DNA from: Falsigemmobacter intermedius
GTDB lineage: Bacteria > Pseudomonadota > Alphaproteobacteria > Rhodobacterales > Rhodobacteraceae
NCBI RefSeq assembly: GCF_004054105.1
Contig: NZ_SBLC01000014.1
Location: 1 to 64,000, forward strand
Direction of reading: 5' to 3'
Length of the DNA stretch: 64,000 nt
The notes under the pieces are model-generated. The model was not told the DNA's origin, made no database searches, and saw nothing but the letters and a program-made list of their open reading frames with translations. Shown here piece by piece: positions 1-10,073 of this stretch. Position numbers and translations under genes: made by a program. The first letter of the stretch is position 1. Each line of letters opens with the position of its first letter.

Positions 1-83
1 TGCTGCCAACTGGTATCTCGCAGCGGCCATCATCGCTTTACGATGAATGTCCACGGACCCTAATATGTCGCAACTTTTGCGGG

Positions 84-117
84 TGGTTGCGCTAAACCGC
101 ACCTGGTTGCGCTAACT
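84..117. promoter_or_regulatory. Two tandem operator-like repeats upstream of pckA
   Basis: TGGTTGCGCTAA occurs at 84-95 and again at 104-115, exactly 20 bp (two helical turns) apart. Each copy, extended by two bases, is an imperfect 14-bp dyad around a central CG, the symmetry typical of LacI/GalR-family operators. The site lies about 145 bp upstream of pckA. In Rhodobacter relatives a LacI-family regulator of central carbon metabolism (CceR) controls gluconeogenic genes. Assigning these repeats to such a regulator is inference. Confidence 0.45.
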
Positions 118-259
118 GAGGAATGTTCCCTGTTCCCAGACCGCGCCGGCGTGTTATAGCGCCGCCATCGGACCCCGGAGGGGCACGAACGGCGGGTGTA
201 GTCACGGTGTCCCGCCGAGTTTCACTGAAGAGGCCGCTCAGGCGGCATGGAGCCTGCAC

Positions 260-1858
260 ATGGATCATGGACGCGTGAACCCGGCCCGGAAGCTTGAAGA
301 TCAAGGCATTTCCGGTCTTGGCAACGTCTATTACAACCTGATCGAACCGGCGCTTGTCGAAGCCGCCGTGTCGCGCGGTGAGGGCCGCCTTGGTCAGGGC
401 GGAGCCTTCCTGGTGTCGACGGGCCAGTTTACGGGCCGTTCGCCCAAAGACAAATTCGTTGTCCGCACCCCTTCGGTGGAAAATTCCATCTGGTGGGAAA
501 ACAATGCCCCGATGACCCCCGAGGCCTTTGATCTGCTCCACGCCGATATGCTGGAGCACATGAAAGGCCGCGATTACTTCGTTCAGGACCTGTTCGGCGG
601 CGCTGACCCCGCGCATCGTCTCGACGTTCGCGTGGTCTCGGAACTGGCCTGGCACAACCTGTTCATCCGTCACCTGCTGCGCCGCCCGGCGCGCGAGGAG
701 CTTGACAGCTTCGTGCCGGAATGGACGATCATCAACTGCCCGAAATTCAAGGCAGATCCGGCCCGCCACGGCTGCCGGACCGAGACCGTCATCGCGCTGA
801 ACTTCGACAAAAAGCTGATCCTGATCGGCAATACCGAATATGCAGGCGAGAACAAGAAGTCGGTCTTCACCCTGCTGAACTACCTGCTGCCGGAAAAAGG
901 CATCATGCCGATGCACTGCTCGGCCAACCATGCCGTCGGCAATCCGGAAGACACCGCTGTGTTCTTCGGTCTGTCGGGCACCGGTAAGACCACGCTTTCG
1001 GCAGATCCGAATCGCGTCCTCATCGGCGACGATGAGCACGGCTGGTCGGACAACGGCACCTTCAACTTCGAAGGCGGCTGCTACGCCAAAACGATCAACC
1101 TCTCGGCAGAAGCTGAGCCGGAGATCTATGGCACCACCTCGAAATTCGGCACCGTCATTGAGAACATGGTCTATGACGCCGATACCCTCGAGCTGGACTT
1201 TGACGACAACTCGCTGACCGACAACATGCGCTGTGCCTATCCGCTCGAGTATATCTCGAACGCATCGGACACCGGCCTTGGTGGTCAGCCGAAGAACGTC
1301 ATCATGCTGACCTGCGATGCTTTCGGTGTTCTGCCGCCGATCGCGCGTCTCTCCTCGGCTCAGGCGATGTATCACTTCCTGTCGGGCTTCACCTCGAAGA
1401 CCCCGGGCACCGAGCGCGGCGTGACTGAACCCACCCCGACCTTCTCGACCTGCTTCGGCGCGCCCTTCATGCCGCGTCGTCCGGAAGTCTACGGCAAGCT
1501 GCTGCAGGAAAAGATCGCTGTAACCGGCGCAACCTGCTGGCTGGTGAACACCGGCTGGACCGGTGGCAAGCACGGCGTTGGCAAGCGTATGCCGATCAAG
1601 GCAACCCGCGCTCTGCTGACCGCAGCGCTCGACGGCTCGCTGAACAACGTGGAATTCCGCGTTGACCCGAACTTCGGCTTTGAGGTTCCGGTTGCCGTGA
1701 ACGGCGTGGACACCGGTCTGCTCGACCCGCGTTCGACCTGGGCTGATGCGGCCGCCTACGACGCTCAGGCACAGAAACTGGTTGAGATGTTCTCGAAGAA
1801 CTTCGCGCAGTATCTCGACAACGTCGACGAAGACGTCAAAGCCGCTGCCATCGGCTGA
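260..1858 (+). CDS. pckA: Phosphoenolpyruvate carboxykinase (ATP)
   Basis: This cytosolic enzyme converts oxaloacetate and ATP to phosphoenolpyruvate, CO2 and ADP, the first committed step of gluconeogenesis. The 532-residue product has the usual length of the ATP-dependent family. Visible motifs are the FTGRSPKDK substrate-binding segment near residue 60, the kinase-1 P-loop [13 protein letters not shown] near 236-248 and the metal-binding IGDDEHGW just after it. The start at 260 gives the family N-terminus MDHGRVNP and has a GGAG element 8 nt upstream. A long open frame on the opposite strand (92-1885) is a shadow of this GC-rich gene. The gene stands alone, with a hairpin just past its stop. 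Identification is secure. Confidence 0.97.
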   Translation: MDHGRVNPARKLEDQGISGLGNVYYNLIEPALVEAAVSRGEGRLGQGGAFLVSTGQFTGRSPKDKFVVRTPSVENSIWWENNAPMTPEAFDLLHADMLEHMKGRDYFVQDLFGGADPAHRLDVRVVSELAWHNLFIRHLLRRPAREELDSFVPEWTIINCPKFKADPARHGCRTETVIALNFDKKLILIGNTEYAGENKKSVFTLLNYLLPEKGIMPMHCSANHAVGNPEDTAVFFGLSGTGKTTLSADPNRVLIGDDEHGWSDNGTFNFEGGCYAKTINLSAEAEPEIYGTTSKFGTVIENMVYDADTLELDFDDNSLTDNMRCAYPLEYISNASDTGLGGQPKNVIMLTCDAFGVLPPIARLSSAQAMYHFLSGFTSKTPGTERGVTEPTPTFSTCFGAPFMPRRPEVYGKLLQEKIAVTGATCWLVNTGWTGGKHGVGKRMPIKATRALLTAALDGSLNNVEFRVDPNFGFEVPVAVNGVDTGLLDPRSTWADAAAYDAQAQKLVEMFSKNFAQYLDNVDEDVKAAAIG

Positions 1859-1883
1859 AGCCAGGCGGATCGGTAAGATCTTC

Positions 1884-1914
1884 ACAAAGGCCCCGCCCCG
1901 CGCGGGGCCTTTGT
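1884..1914 (+). terminator. Hairpin terminator after pckA
   Basis: A perfect 12-bp stem (1884-1895 with 1903-1914, arms ACAAAGGCCCCG and CGGGGCCTTTGT) encloses a 7-nt loop. It starts 25 nt after the pckA stop. There is no long T tract, but the stem ends in TTTGT. It touches the stop codon of the convergent gene. Confidence 0.7.
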
Positions 1915-2846
1915 CATTCGGGCGTGTCCTTTCGCATCTGTTGCAGATGCCATCCCGCTATTCCCCCATGCTCCTCTGAGGTGAGCCAGGGGGTCAGAAC
2001 CTCCGCCGCTTCATCGCAGCGCCCCAGATCGCGCAGGCAGAGATGATGCGCGAGGGCAATCGGCCAGTGTTGAAAAAGATGCGCTGCGAGCCGGCCCCGG
2101 ATCAGATCCAGCGCCCCCGCCGCCGCGCCGCGCCGCTGCAACCAGAACAGCAGTTCCTGCACATAGGTCTTTGAGCGCAGCCGGTTGCGTCGCAGGTTAT
2201 GCCGGGCCTCCGGCATCGGAATGCGCCCCTCCATCGCCGCCCTGACCAGATCCCCCAAGACATCGGCCTCGCTCAGCACCCATCCAGGCTGATGCCCGGC
2301 GAAGGGCACCACCATTGCAGTCAGCGCCGGATGATGACGCAGGATCTCTCTCGCGTGGCAGACCTCTCGCTGGTGGCTGCTGAAGATCAGAACCCCCTTC
2401 TCAATGGCCGGGCCCCGCTCAATCCATTCGTGGCGAAAGGTGATCTGCGCCGAATCTGCGGCCCAGCGGTCATCATAAAGCCTGTGGGCCGGATTGACGG
2501 TCAACTGCGGCGCCAGAGCGAGCACGTAATCCGCTCGCAGCAGCCCGGCGAAATTCAGTGCCGCAAAGGCCCCCATGCTCGGCCCATAGCAGACCAGACG
2601 ACGCCCCCCCGCCAGATCACGCGCCCGACGCAGCAGGTCAGGAACCTCTTCGCCCTGATACCAGTCGTTGCGCAGCGGCCTGATCCCGATCCAGTTCCAG
2701 CCCCGCGCCTGCGCATAGCTTTCCGCGAAGATCTCGCCCTCAAGCCCGGGCCTCGGATCCCAGAAATGAAAGCAGAAGAGGACCGGCCCCTGCGCCTGAT
2801 CCAGCCGCGCACGCAGCACGTAATTCCCGCTCCGGATCTCACTCAT
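1914..2846 (-). CDS. Alpha/beta hydrolase-fold protein of unknown substrate
   Basis: This predicted cytosolic protein has about 310 residues. Its N-terminal two-thirds look like an alpha/beta hydrolase fold: a nucleophile-elbow motif YGPSMGAFAALN near residue 90 (G-x-S-x-G pattern) and a late histidine in PFAGHQPGW that could complete a triad. The C-terminal 80 residues are helical and rich in Leu, Ala and Arg, and may form a small helical-repeat tail. I do not recognise a named family and propose no substrate. The ATG at 2846 is chosen; a GTG at 2861 in the same frame is possible, and neither has a strong ribosome-binding site. It is convergent with pckA. Confidence 0.7.
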   Translation of the reverse strand: MSEIRSGNYVLRARLDQAQGPVLFCFHFWDPRPGLEGEIFAESYAQARGWNWIGIRPLRNDWYQGEEVPDLLRRARDLAGGRRLVCYGPSMGAFAALNFAGLLRADYVLALAPQLTVNPAHRLYDDRWAADSAQITFRHEWIERGPAIEKGVLIFSSHQREVCHAREILRHHPALTAMVVPFAGHQPGWVLSEADVLGDLVRAAMEGRIPMPEARHNLRRNRLRSKTYVQELLFWLQRRGAAAGALDLIRGRLAAHLFQHWPIALAHHLCLRDLGRCDEAAEVLTPWLTSEEHGGIAGWHLQQMRKDTPE

Positions 2847-3002
2847 ACCCGCTACCAGCACCCCGTTTCACAAACGAACAGACCGCAGCCGCCGGCCAGT
2901 CCGCGCCGGCCGCAGCGACGATACAACCCAAGGATGTTTTATTTTCTGCTGCTTCGCCACAGGAAACGGGCTACATCCGTGGAAAGAGAGAGAGGACCCC
3001 CC

Positions 3003-3215
3003 ATGCTGACAGATGACCCGCTGTTTTACATCGCGGTGGCCGCGACCGTGGTCGTGGCTGCCATTTTGATTTTCGGGGTGGTGACCTTCGCACGTGGCGG
3101 CGAGTTCAACCGCCGGAACGGCAATCGCATCATGCGCTGGCGCATCGGCGCACAGTTCGTGGCCGTTCTGCTCATCATTCTTTTCGCCTGGTCGCGCATG
3201 CAGGGCGGCAACTGA
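3003..3215 (+). CDS. Twin transmembrane (HIG1-domain-like) small protein
   Basis: This 70-residue membrane protein has two hydrophobic segments, about residues 7-29 and 47-64. They are joined by a short basic loop (RGGEFNRRNGNRIMRWR) that resembles the HIG1 hypoxia-induced domain. A purine-rich GAGAGAGAGG ribosome-binding site precedes the ATG. Its stop is 1 nt from the start of the adenosyltransferase gene, so the two are almost certainly co-translated. In Rhodobacteraceae this small gene is commonly found upstream of the PduO-type adenosyltransferase and etfBA. HIG1 proteins elsewhere associate with respiratory complexes; a role here is not shown by sequence. Confidence 0.85.
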   Translation: MLTDDPLFYIAVAATVVVAAILIFGVVTFARGGEFNRRNGNRIMRWRIGAQFVAVLLIILFAWSRMQGGN

Positions 3216-3216
3216 G

Positions 3217-3792
3217 ATGGTTGTGCTGTCAAAGATCTACACCCGCACCGGCGATAAGGGCGACACGGCCCTGGTTGATGGCACCCGCGTTGCGAAATCC
3301 TCAGCCCGGGTTGATGCCTATGGCACGGTGGATGAAACCAATGCCACCGTCGGCCTTGCCCGACTGCATGCGGAAGGCGATCTGGATGCCGCTCTGGCGC
3401 GGATTTCCAACGATCTTTTCGACCTTGGCGCCGACCTTGGCCGCCCGGCGATGGAGAAAGACGCGGAGGCGGGCTATCCGGTGCTGCGGATGATCGATGC
3501 CCAGGTCGACCGGCTTGAGCGCGAGATCGATGCGATGAATGCGGATCTCTCACCCCTGCGCAGCTTCATCCTGCCCAGCGGCTCAGCGCTTGCGGCGCAT
3601 CTGCACCTGTGCCGCACGGTCTGCCGCCGTGCAGAGCGCCTGGCCGTCGCCCTCTCACAGGACGAATCAGTCAACCCGGCGGCAATCCGCTACCTCAACC
3701 GGCTCTCGGATTGGTTTTTTGTTGCCGGGCGAATTGCAAATGATAGCGGAAACAAGGACGTACTCTGGGTTCCAGGCCTGACAAGAGGCTAA
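3217..3792 (+). CDS. Cob(I)alamin adenosyltransferase, PduO type
   Basis: The enzyme transfers adenosyl from ATP to cob(I)alamin to form coenzyme B12, for example for methylmalonyl-CoA mutase. The 191-residue product carries the PduO family N-terminal signature IYTRTGDKGDTALVDG, the ATP-binding VDAYGTVDETNA segment and the C-terminal LNRLSDWFFVAGR motif. The ATG at 3217 is used because it places the protein start 7 residues before the signature; a longer frame from 3094 would overlap the upstream membrane-protein gene. It is followed by a 130-bp gap with repeats and then etfBA. Confidence 0.92.
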   Translation: MVVLSKIYTRTGDKGDTALVDGTRVAKSSARVDAYGTVDETNATVGLARLHAEGDLDAALARISNDLFDLGADLGRPAMEKDAEAGYPVLRMIDAQVDRLEREIDAMNADLSPLRSFILPSGSALAAHLHLCRTVCRRAERLAVALSQDESVNPAAIRYLNRLSDWFFVAGRIANDSGNKDVLWVPGLTRG

Positions 3793-3805
3793 TGGCAACG
3801 CCACG

Positions 3806-3855
3806 TTTTGATCTGTCCTGCGTCTTTTTGACCTGTCCTAAAAGATGTGGACAGG
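3806..3855. repeat. Direct and inverted CCTGTCC repeats upstream of etfB
   Basis: TTTTGAtCTGTCCT at 3806-3819 and TTTTGAcCTGTCCT at 3826-3839 form a near-perfect direct repeat with a 20-bp period. An inverted GGACAGG follows at 3849-3855. The arrangement looks like a multi-site operator or promoter region for etfBA. The regulator is unknown. Confidence 0.5.
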
Positions 3856-3879
3856 CTAACACCGCTTCGGATCGGATCT

Positions 3880-3900
3880 GTGACCTGCGCGTCAGGTCAC
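3880..3900. promoter_or_regulatory. Perfect inverted repeat upstream of etfB
   Basis: GTGACCTG at 3880-3887 and CAGGTCAC at 3893-3900 are exact reverse complements separated by 5 nt, ending 22 nt before the etfB start. It could be a dimer operator or a 5'-UTR hairpin. With the CCTGTCC repeats just upstream, it suggests specific control of the etf operon. Confidence 0.5.
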
Positions 3901-3922
3901 GTCAGGATGGAGAGATGTGCCG

Positions 3923-4684
3923 ATGAAGGTTCTTGTCCCCGTAAAGCGGGTCATCGACTATAACGTGAAGGCCCGCGTGAAAGCGGACGGCTCGGGGGTA
4001 GACCTCGCCAACGTGAAAATGTCGATGAACCCCTTTGACGAAATCGCAGTCGAAGAGGCCATCCGCCTGAAAGAAAAAGGCGTCGCCACTGAGATCGTCG
4101 TGGTCTCGATCGGCGTGAAACAGGCCCAGGAAACCCTGCGCACCGCCCTTGCCATGGGCGCGGACCGCGCGATCCTGATCGAAGCTGCCTCCGATGTTCA
4201 CACCGACATCGAGCCGCTGGCCGTTGCAAAACTGCTGGCTGCCGTTGCCAAAGAAGAGCAGCCGCAGATCATTCTGGCGGGCAAACAGGCGATCGACAAC
4301 GATCTGAACGCCACCGGTCAGATGCTCGCAGCCCTTCTGGGCTGGGCGCAGGCGACCTTTGCTTCGGAAATCACCGTTGAGGGCGATGCCGCGACCGTGA
4401 CCCGTGAGGTCGACGGCGGTCTGCAGACCATCAAAGTGAAGCTCCCGGCTGTCATCACCGCCGACCTTCGCCTCAACGAGCCGCGCTATGCTTCGCTGCC
4501 GAACATCATGAAGGCAAAGAAAAAGCCGCTCGAGGAAAAGACCGCTGCCGATTACGGCGTCGATGTCACCCCGCGCCTGACCGTGGTGAAAACCGCAGAG
4601 CCCGCCGGCCGTAAAGCCGGTGTGAAAGTGGGCTCGGTGGATGAGCTGATTGCGAAACTGAAAGACGAGGCGGGGGTTCTCTGA
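3923..4684 (+). CDS. etfB: Electron transfer flavoprotein subunit beta
   Basis: EtfB binds AMP and forms a heterodimer with EtfA. The dimer carries electrons from acyl-CoA and other dehydrogenases to ETF-ubiquinone oxidoreductase. The 253-residue product begins [14 protein letters not shown], the usual N-terminus, and contains the family motifs [13 protein letters not shown] and AGKQAIDND. The ATG at 3923 has GGAG 10 nt upstream; an in-frame GTG at 3917 would be too close to it. The stop overlaps the etfA start by one base (TGATG), indicating translational coupling. Confidence 0.95.
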   Translation: MKVLVPVKRVIDYNVKARVKADGSGVDLANVKMSMNPFDEIAVEEAIRLKEKGVATEIVVVSIGVKQAQETLRTALAMGADRAILIEAASDVHTDIEPLAVAKLLAAVAKEEQPQIILAGKQAIDNDLNATGQMLAALLGWAQATFASEITVEGDAATVTREVDGGLQTIKVKLPAVITADLRLNEPRYASLPNIMKAKKKPLEEKTAADYGVDVTPRLTVVKTAEPAGRKAGVKVGSVDELIAKLKDEAGVL

Positions 4685-5595
4685 TGGCTGTTCTGCTGCT
4701 TGCTGATGTCAACAACGGCGCTCTGGCAACCGATGCGGTCGCCAAGGCTCTCTCGGCCGTCAAAGCGCTTGGCGAGGTTCATATCCTCGTCGCAGGTCCG
4801 GCTGCTGCTGCGGCCGAGGCTGCAAAGCTGGAAGGCGCTGCGAAAGTTCTGCACGCTGAGGACGCAGGCCACGGCCTGGCGGAATCGGTTGCCGATCTGA
4901 TCGTCTCGATCGCGGGTGGCTACAGCCACATCGCGGCGGCTGCGACCGCCTTCTCGAAGAACGTACTGCCCCGTGCAGCCGCGCTTCTGGACGTCATGGT
5001 TCTCTCCGATGTGATCGAAGTGGTCGACGCCGACACCTTCTCGCGTCCGATCTATGCCGGTAACGCCATTCAAACCGTAAAGTCTTCCGATAAGGTTAAA
5101 GTCTTTACCGTCCGGACCGCTGCTTTTGCGGCGGCTGGTCAGGGTGGCTCGGCTGCTGTTGAGGCCGTGGCTCCGAAAACCTCGGATCTCTCGGCTTGGG
5201 TGGAAGACAAGGTTGCGGCCTCGGATCGTCCGGATCTGACCTCGGCGAAGATCGTCGTATCGGGCGGCCGTGGCGTCGGCTCGGAAGAAAACTTCGCGAT
5301 CGTGGGCCAGCTGGCCGACAAGCTCGGCGCGGCTGTCGGTGCTTCGCGCGCTGCCGTCGATTCGGGCTATGCCCCGAACGATCTGCAGGTTGGTCAGACC
5401 GGTAAAGTGGTTGCCCCGCAGCTCTATATCGCTGTCGGCATCTCGGGTGCCATCCAGCACCTCGCCGGGATGAAAGACTCGAAAGTCATCGTCGCGATCA
5501 ACAAAGACGAAGAAGCCCCGATCTTCCAGGTGGCCGATTACGGCCTGGTCGGCGATCTCTTCCAGATCGTTCCGGAACTCACCGGTAAGCTCTGA
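4684..5595 (+). CDS. etfA: Electron transfer flavoprotein subunit alpha
   Basis: EtfA carries the FAD of the electron transfer flavoprotein. The 303-residue product has the N-terminal ETF domain and, in the C-terminal third, the FAD-binding segments [41 protein letters not shown] and [17 protein letters not shown]. It starts on the last base of the etfB stop. With hbdA 0.9 kb downstream on the same strand, the context is fatty-acid or butyryl-CoA oxidation. A clear rho-independent terminator follows. Confidence 0.95.
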   Translation: MAVLLLADVNNGALATDAVAKALSAVKALGEVHILVAGPAAAAAEAAKLEGAAKVLHAEDAGHGLAESVADLIVSIAGGYSHIAAAATAFSKNVLPRAAALLDVMVLSDVIEVVDADTFSRPIYAGNAIQTVKSSDKVKVFTVRTAAFAAAGQGGSAAVEAVAPKTSDLSAWVEDKVAASDRPDLTSAKIVVSGGRGVGSEENFAIVGQLADKLGAAVGASRAAVDSGYAPNDLQVGQTGKVVAPQLYIAVGISGAIQHLAGMKDSKVIVAINKDEEAPIFQVADYGLVGDLFQIVPELTGKL

Positions 5596-5617
5596 TCCGC
5601 ACCGCGGCTCAGGACGG

Positions 5618-5644
5618 AAAAGGGCGCCTCAGGGCGCCCTTTTT
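5618..5644. terminator. Rho-independent terminator after etfA (bidirectional)
   Basis: The stem pairs AAAAGGGCGCC (5618-5628) with GGCGCCCTTTT (5634-5644), a 4-5 nt loop lies between them, and the right arm ends in T residues. Because the left arm begins with A residues, it can also serve the convergent DUF6473 gene, whose stop lies at its edge. Confidence 0.85.
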
Positions 5645-6410
5645 ACATCAGATCGGACAGCTGGCTCAGCCTTTCAGCGATGCGGCTGTGCGACGCGGCA
5701 TCCGGAAAATGGACCGCCGGCCCCGCTGCGTCCCGATTGGGAGTGACCTTCACCTCGATCACCGCGCGGACCTTGCTGCGCAGCGCCTGCACCAGATCCG
5801 CACCAGGTGAGAGCGCGCGCGGCTGCGGGAAATGGAGCCAAAGAAGCACCACCGGACCCGGAAGCTCGGCCAGAAGTCCGTTCATCCGGTCAAGCCAGGC
5901 CCGCTCTGCCGCGTCGCGGATCAGGTCAAACCGGCGCGGGCAGATGCTCTCAAGAAGCCGCAGAAGATGGCCCGCAAACACCACCTCCGCCAGATCCAGT
6001 TCAGGATAAAGCGAGATGAGCCCGGGCAGCACCCGGACAATCCGGTCGCTGCGGCGCGGATGCAGCTGCCAGAACCGGTTAGAGACCCGCAGGCAGGAGG
6101 GTACCTCGACCAGTTGCAGCGAGGATCGGGCGGCCAGGGCCATCAGATCATCGTCCTGAACCCAGGCCTCAGGCCCTGTCTGTGGCACGGCAAGGTTTCG
6201 AAGCTGCAGCCCGGAGCGGCGGGCCAGAAGTTCAGGCCACGGCGCCTCAGAGAAACGACCGAAACTTATCCCGCTGCCCAGAACCGCAACATCCGCGCGG
6301 CCGGTAATCTGCTGTTGTGCGCGAAACCGCAGTCGCGACTGCCCGAAAAGGCAGGTCGGAAATTGCGGCTCAGCCCAGAGCGGCGAAAGCCTGCCCATGC
6401 CCACCCCCAT
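5643..6410 (-). CDS. DUF6473 family protein
   Basis: The product has 255 residues, is probably cytosolic and is of unknown function. The N-terminal half matches the Rhodobacteraceae DUF6473 pattern: CLFGQSRLRFRA, then a VLGSGISFGRF strand-turn followed by LQLRNLAVPQTGPEAW, similar in layout to SGNH/sulfotransferase-like folds. A later strand VVLLWLHFP is well formed. The ATG at 6410 is used, with an alternative Met four codons later. It is convergent with etfA and shares the terminator region. Its stop follows the conserved C-terminal SDLM. No pathway can be inferred from context. Confidence 0.75.
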   Translation of the reverse strand: MGVGMGRLSPLWAEPQFPTCLFGQSRLRFRAQQQITGRADVAVLGSGISFGRFSEAPWPELLARRSGLQLRNLAVPQTGPEAWVQDDDLMALAARSSLQLVEVPSCLRVSNRFWQLHPRRSDRIVRVLPGLISLYPELDLAEVVFAGHLLRLLESICPRRFDLIRDAAERAWLDRMNGLLAELPGPVVLLWLHFPQPRALSPGADLVQALRSKVRAVIEVKVTPNRDAAGPAVHFPDAASHSRIAERLSQLSDLM

Positions 6411-6527
6411 AAATCACACCCGCAGCCTGTTTAGCCGGGAGAGGATAAGGAGCGGTTAAACGCTGCCGCTTGCGCTTGCGCCTCAGCGCGGCCTAATGTC
6501 GCTTTCGGACATCTCCCGGAGGAAAAT

Positions 6528-7403
6528 ATGGAAATCCGTTCAGTTGGCGTCATCGGTGCCGGACAGATGGGAAACGGCATTGCGCATGTTTTTGCGCAGT
6601 CGGGCTATGACGTTCTGCTGACTGATATTTCCGAAGAGGCCTTGGAAAAGGCCATGGCGCTGATTGCCCGTAATCTTGAGCGTCAGGTGAGCCGCGGCAA
6701 GACGACTGAGGCGGAAATGGCGCTTGCTCTGGGGCGCATTCGTACCACCGGGGTGCTGGCTGATCTGGGGGCCTGCGATCTGGTCATCGAGGCCGCAACT
6801 GAGCGTGAGGCGGTGAAGGTGAAGCTTTTTGAAGAGCTGCGCCCGCATCTGCGGCCTGAGACAATTCTGACCTCCAACACCTCCTCTATTTCGATCACGC
6901 GGCTGGCGGCAGGCACCGAGCGGCCCGAGCGGTTCATGGGCTTTCACTTCATGAACCCGGTGCCGGTCATGCAGCTGGTGGAGCTGATCCGCGGGATTCA
7001 GACCAGCGAGGAGACCTATCAGACGCTTCTGAAGGTGGTGGCGACCCTTGGTAAGACCGCTGCCTCTGCCGAGGATTTTCCGGCCTTTATCGTCAACCGC
7101 ATTCTGATCCCGATGATCAATGAGGCGGTCTATGCGCTTTATGAAGGGGTGGGCAATGTCCGCTCAATCGATCAGTCGATGAAGCTGGGGGCCAATCATC
7201 CCATGGGTCCGCTGGAGCTTGCGGATTTCATCGGGCTCGATACCTGCCTGTCGATTATGAACGTCCTGCATGAGGGGCTGGCCGATACCAAATACCGCCC
7301 CTGCCCGCTTTTGGTGAAATATGTGGAGGCCGGCTGGCTGGGACGTAAGGTGAAGCGCGGCTTTTACGATTATCGCGGCGAAGAGCCGGTGCCGACGCGC
7401 TGA
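6528..7403 (+). CDS. hbdA: 3-hydroxybutyryl-CoA dehydrogenase
   Basis: This NAD(P)-dependent enzyme interconverts acetoacetyl-CoA and 3-hydroxybutyryl-CoA in fatty-acid oxidation, the PHB cycle or the ethylmalonyl-CoA pathway. The 291-residue product shows the Rossmann motif GVIGAGQMGNGIAH at residues 7-20, the catalytic His in MGFHFMNPVPVMQLVE, the NSNTS-like segment LTSNTSSIS and the C-terminal domain (FIVNRILIPMINEA, HPMGPLELADFIGLD). A GGAGG ribosome-binding site precedes the ATG. Its position behind etfBA is conserved in the group. Confidence 0.95.
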   Translation: MEIRSVGVIGAGQMGNGIAHVFAQSGYDVLLTDISEEALEKAMALIARNLERQVSRGKTTEAEMALALGRIRTTGVLADLGACDLVIEAATEREAVKVKLFEELRPHLRPETILTSNTSSISITRLAAGTERPERFMGFHFMNPVPVMQLVELIRGIQTSEETYQTLLKVVATLGKTAASAEDFPAFIVNRILIPMINEAVYALYEGVGNVRSIDQSMKLGANHPMGPLELADFIGLDTCLSIMNVLHEGLADTKYRPCPLLVKYVEAGWLGRKVKRGFYDYRGEEPVPTR

Positions 7404-7427
7404 GCGTGCATCGGGCGCCTGGAGCGG

Positions 7428-7467
7428 AGAGGCCGGGGGCGCTGCCCCCGGACCCCCGGAGTATTTT
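7428..7467. repeat. Interspersed GC-rich hairpin repeat, copy 1 (terminator-like)
   Basis: GAGGCCGGGGGC, a 3-nt loop, GCCCCCGG, then ACCCCCGGAGTATTTTT. The 8-bp stem is 7433-7440 with 7444-7451. The same composite unit recurs inverted at 11384-11425. It sits between the convergent hbdA and proB, so it may act as the hbdA terminator, ending in T5. Confidence 0.75.
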
Positions 7468-7481
7468 TAAAAACCCAAAGA

Positions 7482-8591
7482 TCAGATCGCGAGATCGTCA
7501 CGATGGATGAGAGCGGCGCGGCCGGGGTAGCCCAGAATGCTTTCAATCTCTGAACTTTGATGGCCGGCGATGGCGCGGGCCTCGGCGTCGGTGTAACGGA
7601 TCAGGCCTTTGGCAAGCTCTGCCCCCTGCGGGTCTGTGATCTGAACCGCTTCGCCGCGCCCGAAACTGCCGAACACCCGGGTTACACCGGCAGGAAGCAG
7701 CGATTTTCCGGCGTGAAGGGCACGCACGGCGCCTTCATCCAGCTGCACGGTGCCGCGGGGCTTCATGGCGGCAATCCAGCGCTTGCGGGCATGTTGCGGA
7801 TCCGACAGCGGCAGGAACCAGGTGCGGTTCGCGTCTTTGGCCAGCGCGGAGAGCGGACGATAGACTGAGCCCTCCATGATCGCCATGGCGCAGCCGCCGG
7901 CAACAGCGGTTTTGGCGGCCATGACTTTCGTTTTCATCCCGCCTTTTGAGAGGCCGGAGATCGGATCGCCGGCCATGGCTTCGATCTCGGGTGTGATCTG
8001 ATCAACGAGATCAAAGCGCTGTGCAGAAGGATCGGTCTTGGGATTGGCGCTGTAGAAACCGTCGACATCCGAGAGAAGCAGCAACTGGTCGGCACCGATG
8101 GTCACGGCAATCTGCGCGGCCAGCCGGTCGTTGTCACCGAAGCGAATCTCATCGGTGGCGACGGTGTCGTTTTCGTTGACGATCGGGATGACGCCGAGGT
8201 TCAGCAGCGTCTCAAGGGTCGCGCGGCTGTTGAGGTAGCGGCGGCGATCCTCCGTATCTTCGAGCGTCACGAGCACCTGTGCCGCCTTGAGGCCATGCGG
8301 CGCGAGCACCTCCTCATAGGCGCGGGCCAGACGGATCTGGCCCACGGCTGCCGCTGCCTGGGACTGCTCAAGCGCAAGAGGGCCTTCCGGCAGGCCGAGG
8401 ACGCGCCGTCCGAGTGCGATTGACCCTGAGGAGACCAGCACCACGTCGCTGCCGCGCGCCCGTGCGGCGGCCACATCTTCGGCAAGGCCGCGCAGCCAGT
8501 CGCCGCGCAGGCCCGTCACCCGGTCCACCAGCAAAGCGGAGCCGATCTTCACCACCAGGCGGCGCGCCTGGGTCACATCAGGGGCAGTCAT
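7482..8591 (-). CDS. proB: Glutamate 5-kinase
   Basis: ProB phosphorylates L-glutamate to gamma-glutamyl phosphate, the first step of proline synthesis. The 369-residue protein has an amino-acid kinase domain ([56 protein letters not shown]) and a C-terminal PUA domain from about residue 275, the full-length form with feedback control by proline. It lies 14 nt downstream of obgE in the same direction, the usual obgE-proB pair. proA is not in this window. Confidence 0.96.
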   Translation of the reverse strand: MTAPDVTQARRLVVKIGSALLVDRVTGLRGDWLRGLAEDVAAARARGSDVVLVSSGSIALGRRVLGLPEGPLALEQSQAAAAVGQIRLARAYEEVLAPHGLKAAQVLVTLEDTEDRRRYLNSRATLETLLNLGVIPIVNENDTVATDEIRFGDNDRLAAQIAVTIGADQLLLLSDVDGFYSANPKTDPSAQRFDLVDQITPEIEAMAGDPISGLSKGGMKTKVMAAKTAVAGGCAMAIMEGSVYRPLSALAKDANRTWFLPLSDPQHARKRWIAAMKPRGTVQLDEGAVRALHAGKSLLPAGVTRVFGSFGRGEAVQITDPQGAELAKGLIRYTDAEARAIAGHQSSEIESILGYPGRAALIHRDDLAI

Positions 8592-8605
8592 ATTCGGGCC
8601 TCACC

Positions 8606-9673
<1,068 letters not shown>

Positions 9674-9719
9674 CTACCCCGAAAAGGGGTGAAGGCTCAA
9701 TCGGGAAAGTGCCGCAGTC

Positions 9720-10073
9720 TCAGCTCTGCAGGCAGCGCAGAACCCAGACATCATAGCGCGGATGATCCAAAGCCGAAAGCGCCGGAGAACTGGCGAGCAT
9801 CCAGCCGTTGAAGACAGCCTTATCCGCCACCGAGTCGCGAATGGTCAGATGCGCCCAGGCCTCAGAGGTCGCGTTATCGGCCGGAAAACGGCAGCTGTCG
9901 AGCTGGATGGTCAGCCGCCCCCAGACGGCCGCCTGGCCGCGCGACAACTCCACATCCGCGGTCTCGCCCGACATTTTATCCAGCCAGCGCAGGGCCGCGC
10001 CCCGCCCTTCCGTCACAGTCTGCGCTTGCGCGGGCAAGGCCATCAAGAGAGCCAGAAGGGCAGCGCGGATCAT
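9720..10073 (-). CDS. DUF2155 domain periplasmic protein
   Basis: The 117-residue protein has an obvious signal peptide ([18 protein letters not shown]) and a DUF2155 domain, recognised by LRWLDKMSGETADVEL, the cysteine segment DSCRFPADNATSEAW and the closing FNGWMLASSPALSALDHPRYDVWVLRC split around its conserved tryptophans. The function is unknown. Its start overlaps the mlaD stop by 4 nt, so it is translated with mlaD and the complex I subunit gene. Two conserved cysteines could form a disulfide in the periplasm. Confidence 0.88.
   Translation of the reverse strand: MIRAALLALLMALPAQAQTVTEGRGAALRWLDKMSGETADVELSRGQAAVWGRLTIQLDSCRFPADNATSEAWAHLTIRDSVADKAVFNGWMLASSPALSALDHPRYDVWVLRCLQS

Noticed and set aside
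92-1885. 597-codon open frame on the minus strand across pckA
   Set aside because: It is the antisense shadow of a well-defined enzyme gene in GC-rich DNA; its sequence has no family features.
2199-3002. Upstream extension of the twin-TM protein frame
   Set aside because: It runs through the divergent hydrolase-like gene; the real start at 3003 has its own ribosome-binding site.
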